Assembly: GCA_033977485.1 (NCBI GenBank)
Contig: CM066991.1
Span: 57,593,350-57,657,349 of the forward strand
Origin: Hydrangea macrophylla
Lineage: Eukaryota > Streptophyta > Magnoliopsida > Cornales > Hydrangeaceae
DNA: 64,000 nucleotides
Direction: 5' to 3'
Each line of letters opens with the position of its first letter. Within the stretch, counting starts at the first letter, position 1. The notes under the pieces are model-generated. The model did not search any database. It was not told where the DNA came from and saw only the letters and a list, made by a program, of their open reading frames with translations. Positions 56,054 to 64,000 of the stretch are shown one piece after another. Both the position numbers and the translations under genes were made by a program.

Positions 56054-58864
56054 TGTCACGCCCCGACGTAGCATAATTCAGGAAAGCATTTAATTTCCTT
56101 TATGGACTCGTAGGTCGTGACAAGTGAGTATGACCAATTGTCCCTGCAACAAATAACTTAACAACATTTCTAAAGCAAAGGATACTAACAGAACATAAGC
56201 TCCGAAATAAAAAAACTTACTAAACTATTACAGCAGTCATAGTCTTAGGCACAAAACGCCTTATTCAAAAGTCTAAACTAGTTTATTACAAAACCCAAAT
56301 TTAAAAGACATAGGAAAATATAAAGCAGCCTCCTGGAAAGTCTCCTGACTCTAAGTAGCATAGTCAAAATACCCTAGCTGCTCCTGACCCTGAAAATCTG
56401 GACATACAGTCCAGGACGCATCAACGCCGTCAGCTTATGAAAGCTGGTGAGCAAAATAAACAAGTGCTCGCAATGTATATATAAGCATATAAACAACGGT
56501 GCAATTTTAACTTAACAGTAATATATTCAAGGTTCCAATTCCAACATAACCCACGGGGGAAAATAAAGAAAGCAATAAATATGTGACCATGCATGAGCAA
56601 TGTAATATCTCATCTTTCTGACTCTTTTCTCTCAACAAAACTCAACACAAACAAACCATTATCTCAGATACCAGGAATACTATCCGATCAATATCCAAAA
56701 CAGCACACCAAACTATCGCTTTAGATACCAGGAATAATATTCGATCAATATCTAAGCCACACTCAATACCATCATTTCGGATACCAGGAATAATATCCGA
56801 TCAATATCCGAAACAAGCGCCTTAGATACCAGGAATAATATCCGATCGATATCTAAGCCGTACACAACACTACCACCATCGCTTCGGATATCAGGAATAC
56901 TATCCGATCAATATCCGAAACGCGCGCCTTAGATACCAGGAATATTATCCGATCGATATCTAAGTCGTACACAACACTATCATCTCCAAATACCAAGAAT
57001 AATATCCGATTGATATTGAGGTCGCACAACTAGAACGCCACTCTTTACTCTTTTCACACTTTCTCACACACATGCATGTTGACACAACCTCAACCCTAAT
57101 ATGTATGTCAATGTTTCATAAATAACACCATTAATAAATCACATGAATGTCATCAAACTTTAAACATAAAGGAATTCACAGAATTAAAGAAATAATACGC
57201 GTACGGGGATTGAAAATTCGTAATTCATTGCCTTAATCATTTTAAACATAACTAATAGCATTCTAAATAAACTGCTACTGAAATCCTCGTTTTCTGTCCA
57301 AACGGTGCAGAATCTGAGAAAATTGCATTAGACGAAAAGTGTGCAGAATCGAGTTTTACTTGGGACAACGCGGGCAGAACCTTAAATTTCATTCGTTTTC
57401 CTAACAAAAGTCTGAAAACAAAATTCTGCTACTGTTAAAATTAAAAGAGAAAATATTAGATTGAATTTCTAATATACTTTGAAGTAATGCCATTAAAAAT
57501 GAGTTATAATTTGTATACATGAATTACATATCAACAGAAAGCTCTTTGAGTCTAGTTTCCAACGCTTCAAACCGTGCGCGTTTTCGAGTTTCCTAGAGGA
57601 AGTTATGGCCGTTATACTAAAAGTCGTCAGTGCTGAAAAATGCAACCGGTTGGAACAAAAGTGCAACCGGTTGGAACAAAAAAAAAAGGTGCAACTGGTT
57701 GTAAAAAAATGCAACCGGTTGGAACCAGCTGTTTCTTCCCTGTTACGAATTTAGAACCTGTTTTTGACCCATTTCTGAAATCTACTTCAACCAAGACATG
57801 TAATATATGGATTTCTTCGTTTTTCCGCAAGGATTACGAATACGCGATCGGTTTTAACTAATTTCAATCGTAGCTCTCGGATTTCACGTAAAACCGAGAG
57901 GTGACAAAACTTTAAATCAACGGTACGTCGCGATACGGATGAATTAAGCCGTAGGATTCGAACCGTAGCCTATTGGGATCAATATCTTTCAATTACAATT
58001 CACGGATTCGATTTTGATTAACTTTTTCAAAGCTCCATTTTTAAGCTCTAATGGTGTATCATATATATATACACATATATACACATATACATACAGAAAT
58101 ACACATATATAAACATGGCGAGTGAGTTTATAATACTCACAGAGACGATTATACAGAAATTTAAAGGCCGAGAACTTCCGCCGTAATAATCCGTCGTTGA
58201 GAATTTCCTCCTCCGTTCTTGATTTTGGTAACCCAATATGTGTATATATATGTGTGTCTAAGTATGTGACTGATTATATATATATAAACTGTATGTGTGT
58301 GTTGTGTGATCTTGAGAGAGCAAGAGAGTGATTGAGAGAATTTGAGAGAGTTTGGGAGTGAGAGATGAGAGACTGTGAGTGAGTGATTGAGAGAGAGAGC
58401 TGCCGAGAGAGAGATGAATCAAATGGGGGATAAGTGGGTGTATAAATGATATGTAAAGTGCTTAGCACTATGCATATAAAACACACATGACACTCCACAC
58501 ACACTCACAAAGCACTACACACACATTCCACTAAACACAGCACACACTGCACTAATGTGTACACAAGATACCCTTGTGTGTGTTGAGCTCACGCAATGAT
58601 ACACACACACAGGTAAAAATATACTGCCCATTCCCAAAACTGGTATTTTACGGTTGAAATAAAAATACAGAAAATTATATTAATGTAGGAATTCAATTCC
58701 CGGTTATACAAAAATATAAATATCGATTTTGAAACCATAGAAAATGTTTTAAAAATTACGGTTTGACCCCAGATAATTATTACAAAGAGAAATTAAATTA
58801 AAATACTCATGGAAATAAAATGCAATATTTATTTATTAATGATAATAAAATACAGGGCGTTACA
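56054..58864 (-). repeat. 5' LTR of the Tekay-like element
   Basis: Same length (2811 bp) as 48526-51336, with an offset of 7528 bases throughout. Only two differences were found, both C in the left LTR and T here (56741, 57011), both inside the hairpin array. Confidence 0.95.
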
Positions 58865-58869
58865 CCAAC

Positions 58870-60246
58870 ACACTCTCTTCAAAAGTTTTAACCCTAGGAG
58901 GATTAGCCTGGAAGGGAGGTTGTTGGTATTGATTTTGCTGAGGCCTGGGTGCATTGGGAAAATTCGTTGTCGCTGGTTTTGAATACGGACCTTCACTATT
59001 AGATTTCCATGAAAGGTTAGGGTGATGTCCCCATTTCGAGTCCGGTTTATAACCCACGGGGTTATAATTGGGTTTTTTAAATTGTTGCACAACATTTATA
59101 TGTTGTTCTACAAATTCTGGAAACTGTGACGCGGACGGACATGCTAATGTCGAATGAGACGAATCTGAGCATAACTGACATGCTTCCACAGGATGAGGTG
59201 GGCCTTGCATGTGGCCCATCATCATGGACCATTTTCCTATTTAATTCTTGAATTTCATATGAATGGTTAGACTCAACTTTAGCCTCTCTTTTTGGTTGTG
59301 GTGGGAGGTGTCCCTCGGGGCGTACAGATACAGCTTAGTGCATAGAGTTTTCGCTAAATGTTTCGAATATCTTCCAAGCTTCATCGGCACTCTTGTGGTG
59401 GAACATCCCTGCACAAATAGCATCGACAGTGTTACGAACAGCGGGGATTAGTCTCTCGTAGAAGACTTGCACAAGTTGCCATTTGGGTATCTGATGATGA
59501 GGGCAAGAACGTAAGAGTTCTTTAAACTGTTCCCACGTATCATAAAGGGTTTCACCATCTTGCATTGTGAAATTAGTTATAGATTTCCTAATCTGATTTG
59601 TTCTAGTGATAGGGAAAAATTTCTGTAGGAAAGCAGTATGCAATTCATTCCATGTTCTTATTGAATTTGGCTCCAAGGATTGGAGCCAATACTTCGCTTT
59701 GTCTTTAAGTGAAAATGGGAAAAGACGCAGTTTTAACTCATCATCTGTTAAGTTCTGAATTTTTAAAGTTGCACAGATACCCTGAAATTTGCCTAGATGA
59801 TTATAAGGGTCTTCCTTAACACGACCGTGAAATGATGGAAGAAGTGCAATAGTCAACGATTTGATTTTAAAGTGAGCTGCTGTCACTTTCGGTAATGCAA
59901 TACACGATGGTGGTGTGTATGCGGTAGGAGTAAAGTAATCCTTTAGCGGTGGTGGTTGGGGTATGTTAAGATTATCCCCATTATTCATATTATTTCCATT
60001 ATTCCTGTTATGTCCAAAATCTGCCATTGCAATAGGTTCGATTTTTATCATTTGAGTTTTCCTTAGACGGTTAAGAGAACTTCGAATTTCCGACTCGAAC
60101 AAGGACGACGGTTCCGGTGTGGATTCGTCGTCTAGCATTAACTGAGCTCTAAAAGCTTGTGTTGACGACCTAAGGACTCTAAGGGTGTGTTCAACTTTAA
60201 GATTGAGAGGGTTCAATTTAGGTTTACTTGAACGGGTACCAAACAT
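58870..60246 (-). pseudogene. Athila-like gag (5' part, interrupted by Tekay element)
   Basis: The ATG at 60246 opens 303 codons to 59335: an Asn-rich N-terminus, then the retrotransposon gag domain with KAKYWLQSLEPNSIRTWNEL, FLQKFFPITRTNQIRKSI and LYDTWEQFKELLRSCPHH. A stop and frameshift follow; 59225-58860 continues with a CX2CX8-9C-type cysteine cluster (CQLCSDSSHSTLAC) and an Asn/Gln/Pro-rich stretch with PNYNP. At 58864/58869 the frame is cut by the Tekay insertion and resumes at 48524. It would form the capsid of the element; this copy is broken. Confidence 0.9.
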
Positions 60247-60715
60247 AAACTAAAGACTGACTCAATTCACCAAAAATAAGCTATGCTAATAATCAAGCAT
60301 GCAAGCACTGAAGACTAATGTGATGCATGAAATTATCCTGTAATGCAATGACCACGTCAAGCCCAGCGCCCTAGGTTTCCTAGCTAATGCAGTGCTCACT
60401 CCACATCTACCCTAATGCAAGTACTGCGTTTCAGCGCCCTGACTTATAGTGGTTTGATACAAAATTTAAACAACAGATTTACTTGGTGATTTTAAATTGA
60501 TTGCAAATTATTTATGTTTCAGGTCCACGTAAGCTCCGTTGACGTGCACAGCTGCTCCACTCGATCTTGCTAGAATTTATGATTTGGAATCTGCAAAACA
60601 AGAATAATTTTAGCGACTCGAAAATGAAATCAGAAACAAATAAAATCAAATCTAAGCTAAAATTTACTAACTAAGTAAATTGCGATTCTAAAAATTAATG
60701 GCATAAAAATTTCAA

Positions 60716-60733
60716 TCCCCGGCAACGGCGCCA
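60716..60733 (-). other. Primer-binding site, tRNA-Asp type (Athila-like element)
   Basis: Minus strand TGGCGCCGTTGCCGGGGA, the 18-base site complementary to tRNA-Asp used by Athila elements. It fixes the orientation and the left edge of the 5' LTR. Confidence 0.92.
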
Positions 60734-60738
60734 CAAAT

Positions 60739-62008
60739 TGATCTTGTCAAAATCAAGATGAAAAGTATGCTTTACTTTCTAAAGATTTGTAGTGTGGAAG
60801 TAAAGGTCGAACCCACAGAGATTGTATATTTTTATCCTTTAATTAATAAAACCTAAATTTATTTAGCTATTGAAAACGGAAGTTTGATTAATTGGTTTAA
60901 ATCCTACTATTAATTAAATTATGAAATTAAATTAAATTGAACTATGAATTATAGAAATAAAATATTAAGATTAAGTCTAAGTAAACTAATGTAAAATTTA
61001 AGATTGTTTTAAATATGAGTGGATGAGATCTAGGATTGCAAATCCACCACTAACTATGCATCGGGGGTCTAGACTTTCTAATCTAAGTTCTGTGTTTGGA
61101 TAGTCACGATCTATCGTAGCTACAAGCTCAATAGTATCAACAAGAGAATATCGTTAGTTTAATCTAAGCATAATCCATCTTAGGTTCACATGAATTATCT
61201 ACCTATAACTAGGGTGTAGCATAACTCATCTTTCCTAAGCATGAAGTATAAAAGATGTAAACATCACAATCACATAAGCACTATTGTATATATGTAAATA
61301 CTCCTATCAATCACAAAAATCAAGGACTATTGAGTTCAATAAGCATAAGGAAAAATCTAAGACAAGAATATATCTAAAATACTCTTGATTATTATCATTA
61401 AAATTTAATTATATATAATCCACCAACATACAATCACTATCCAACACATAAAATCATAAAATAAGAAAGCATAGAATTCCCCATTTTTATAGCTAGGGTT
61501 TCATTGAAACCCTAGATTAGGAGTTTAGTTGCACATGGTGGATGAAAACATGAAGATTGAATTGATGGTTGCCATTAGAGACCTTCAAGCTTGATCTTCT
61601 CCTTCCTCTTGCCTTCCAAGTAGTGTATGAATGAATGTCCCCCTTCCCATAGCTTTAGAATGAGATACATATAATTGTAGAGAGATTCGGAAGGTTTTTG
61701 TAAACCCAATCCAACTAAAACTGTTGTAAATTACATTCTGGACGTAATTGGACAATTTCGTCCACGTAGGGGTCTTTAGCACTCCAAAATACGCGTTTTA
61801 TATTTTTTGTACGGATCGCGCGAGCGGGCCGCGCGAGCGAGTTCTGGGATTTCACGCGAGCGGACCACTCGCGCGATGGACTTTTTTCAGCTTCTTTCTA
61901 CTTGCTTTTTCTCCTTATTTAACCTGGAATCCTTGCCTTCTTCTAAATCCTACCATAAAGTGGAAAACGAAATAAAATTATACAAAAATAGGATAAAAAT
62001 GGCTAACA
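60739..62008 (-). repeat. Probable 5' LTR of the Athila-like element
   Basis: Starts (plus) TGATCTTGTC five bases from the PBS. The minus strand carries a TATA-like CTATAAAAATGGGG (about 61480-61492) and GC palindromic motifs (CGCGCGAGCGGGCCGCGCGAGCG, 61817-61839) in the U3 part. The outer boundary is uncertain; a TGTTAGCC start at 62008 is one candidate. I found no matching LTR on the left side of the element. Confidence 0.6.
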
Positions 62009-62288
62009 AATGTGAATTAAGACGTGTAATTAAGATTTGTTCTCTCCCGATCAGATACAATAAAGGACTGAAGTCTAAAGGACCCGGCCCACAGGAAAGT
62101 CCAATAAAGACTGCTCATTCTAACTGAAGAATAACTGGAGGACACGTAACTTAAAAAAAGAACAAAATGAAAAGAAAAAAGAGTGAGGTTTATAGGTATC
62201 TTTTTCATGTCTCGAACAGCATTCAAAGAGAAAAGTAAAAAGATGACAAGCAATTAATATAATACACTAGCATGTTCGTGAATATATC

Positions 62289-62880
62289 CTTTTTTTTTTT
62301 TTTTTTTAGCAAAACATGAAAATTTTATTTCACAAAAGCAAGTTCACAATGAATAAATACAAAACAGAAGAAGGAATAAATACATGATAAATCATAGCAA
62401 TCTTCTGATTTGTACTGCAATCTCCAAAACTATGATATCGCGGACTGTGGCGTAGCTCAAACACTGAATCGTCTAAAGGAGAAAGCTGCCAACACCCACA
62501 ACAAAGATCCGAGCTTCAAATCACCGAGACTGCGAAGAGGGCTCAAACAAACAACAGATCTAACGCAGATCTGTGTGGAACAGGGGCGAGATCCAATATA
62601 CCACGGAATGCGGAGATAAAGAAATCTATCTGCATAAATCAACCAAATCAAACAAAAAACAAAATAAACCCTCAACAAGGAGGGACAAAACCCCCTCACA
62701 AGGACGGACATACCCCCTCACAAAAGGGTACAAATTATTAAAAGCAACAAAAAATAACAAAGAAAATGATTAAAGACTCTGCCATAGTGAATGGGAGAAC
62801 CCCTAAGGGGAGACAACAAAGATAGCACAGAAGGTAGAAAGAATAGAGAGAAAACCTAGGATCGTGAACATATCTATTTG
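62289..62880 (-). mobile_element. Possible LINE-type 3' end (5' truncated)
   Basis: A T-run (about 62290-62308) followed by GCAAAACATGAAAATTTTAT reads on the minus strand as a 3' UTR ending in poly(A). The next 550 bases have no long ORF but are not simple intergenic AT-rich DNA. It fits a 5'-truncated non-LTR element or a retrotransposed transcript. No RT is seen. Confidence 0.35.
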
Positions 62881-64000
62881 AATCACATAACTTTTCAAAC
62901 CGTTATGTCGTGAGTTTCATCATCAAGCTAGAATTGAATGTTTAAAAAAATAACACTTTGTCTAAAATCATAATATGTAAAATCACGAATTTAGAAATTA
63001 TTAAATTTGGAAAAACATATAAAAGTTTTCCAATTCTCTATACAAAATGGACTTCTACATTAAATTTCGAACACATTTTAAAATAGGCTATTCAAGTTCA
63101 TGAAACGTCCAAACATACCATTAGTCTAGGGCTCAATCTTCCATCTAATGCAAAGAACAGAGTAGCTGAGTTGTTTACGGTGGAGCTGAGTCACCATTAT
63201 ACTTAGAAAGAATAAATCATTCTAAAGTATCTTTTTTTTCATTTGGAATTAAATAAAAATGGGAAAGAGAAGTTTTTATTTCTATGTTTAAAAGAACTTT
63301 TACACTTGTTTGAATAATAGTATCGCGTATGTTGATTATAATCAATCATTGCAAATTCTTGTTTTTCTTCCATCATAGATAGCTTTTGAACTTTTTCTTT
63401 TATGAACAAGTGTTCATAATCTGCCATTAACATCACATTATTGGCAAAGCATGTATATTATACAGTATCATAAAGCTTAAAATCAATATTCCTATTATGT
63501 TTCTAGAACTGTTTTTTTTTTTTTTATTTATCACGTTTCTAGAACTATGTTTAACTTTCACAGCTTATATTATGGCATTTCATTTTATTTACATCACATA
63601 TTGATGACTAAACGACGACCTATAAAAGATGAAATAGACTTCTTTTCCTTTCGAAAAAGTTAGTTTTTTAGGTTAAAAACAACACTAACTATTTTTCCTC
63701 CTACCTTCATCACTTTATACTTATTCAACTAAACAAAAGAAAAACAAAAAATATCACCACCTTTCATCCTTCGTACAAAAATATCTCATGTGACCGTTCA
63801 ACCGTGTAACGGTTATTATAATTTTTAAGTATTTTGTAGATCTTAGGTGGCTCCTGTGATGATGGAAAAACAACAGTAACCATCTCACGATGTGTCAAAT
63901 GTGAAATATTTTATGACATGTAATATGCTAGCTCAATTACAGTCCAACCCACTCTAATATTTAGTGCACAACTTTATTATTGCAAAAAAAAAATACAAAA
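62881..64000. other. AT-rich, gene-free end of window
   Basis: No ORF with recognisable content, and no repeat termini identified. Homopolymer T-run at about 63513-63528. Confidence 0.6.

Larger units (their letters stand above)
48526..58864 (-). mobile_element. Complete, young Tekay-like Gypsy retrotransposon (10.3 kb)
   Basis: Flanked by target duplication CCAAC (48521-48525 and 58865-58869) inside the gag of an Athila-like element. Two 2811-bp LTRs (48526-51336 and 56054-58864), PBS, polypurine tract and a single 1500-codon gag-pol all lie on the minus strand. Comparing the LTRs by eye I found two differences (C at 49213 and 49483 against T at 56741 and 57011). This means a very recent insertion and an element that looks structurally able to transpose. 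Integrase-linked C-terminal chromodomain-like sequence and the LTR ends fit the Tekay/Del chromovirus lineage. Confidence 0.95.

Noticed and set aside
50112..57861. Short open frames over the CAACCGGTTG repeats and leader in both Tekay LTRs
   Set aside because: They are produced by the repeat sequence in LTRs, present on both strands, with no codon or domain signal.
48526..58864. Segmental duplication of 48526-51336 and 56054-58864
   Set aside because: The copies are direct repeats with TG..CA ends flanking PBS, gag-pol and polypurine tract, and the whole has a 5-bp target duplication; they are LTRs.

Overview
The window is plant nuclear DNA, from a flowering plant and most likely a eudicot, although the species cannot be told from the sequence. 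It is almost entirely repeats: LTR retrotransposons of Copia type and of Gypsy type (Tekay-like and Athila-like), a large rearranged endogenous pararetrovirus locus (Caulimoviridae, florendovirus-like), solo LTRs, MITE-like elements, a Helitron-like 3' end and simple repeats. I see no convincing single-copy host gene, rRNA, tRNA or CRISPR array. The only long intact gene is the 1500-codon gag-pol of a very young Tekay-like element.

Left half (1-34531). Bases 1-2349 are part of a Gypsy-type LTR lying on the minus strand, inserted at the TATA box of a Copia-type LTR. From 2350 to 34531 runs a tandem pair of gag-only Copia-type elements (TR-GAG type: PBS, gag, no pol) arranged LTR-gag-LTR-gag-LTR. 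The shared central LTR (5896-6558 plus 26250-27023) is split at a perfect palindrome by about 19.7 kb of endogenous pararetrovirus DNA. The gag of the second element is split by a 3.13 kb solo LTR with a GAAAG target duplication, and a second solo LTR of the same family (TGGGG duplication) sits inside the virus block. The gag appears to carry two UBN2-like domains in tandem.

Virus block (6559-26249). At least six segments are joined in both orientations. Two kinds of unit share the same intergenic region, leader and tRNA-Met priming site but carry complementary genes. One has movement protein, aspartic protease, RT, RNase H and a second ORF (18321-25323). The other has the coat-protein region with its CCHC finger and a different second ORF (14362-18320). 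All copies are broken by stops and frameshifts.

Middle (34532-44250). This holds small DNA-transposon remnants, a Helitron-like terminus, a SINE-like copy, GA microsatellites and a GC-richer stretch (39.2-42.0 kb) with degenerate minus-strand ORFs of unknown function. A minus-strand promoter-like region with CGCGAGCG-type repeats lies upstream of them.

Right part (44250-64000). A degenerate Athila-like Gypsy element on the minus strand (tRNA-Asp PBS, gag, protease, RT, RNase H, integrase) is interrupted within gag by the complete Tekay-like element at 48526-58864. That element has a CCAAC target duplication and two 2811-bp LTRs in which I found only two differences. Beyond the Athila LTR lie a LINE-like 3' tail and AT-rich DNA without genes.

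Inferred order of events: on the left, the TR-GAG tandem came first, then the virus DNA in its LTR, then solo-LTR insertions in both; on the right, the Athila-like element was already there when Tekay inserted recently.
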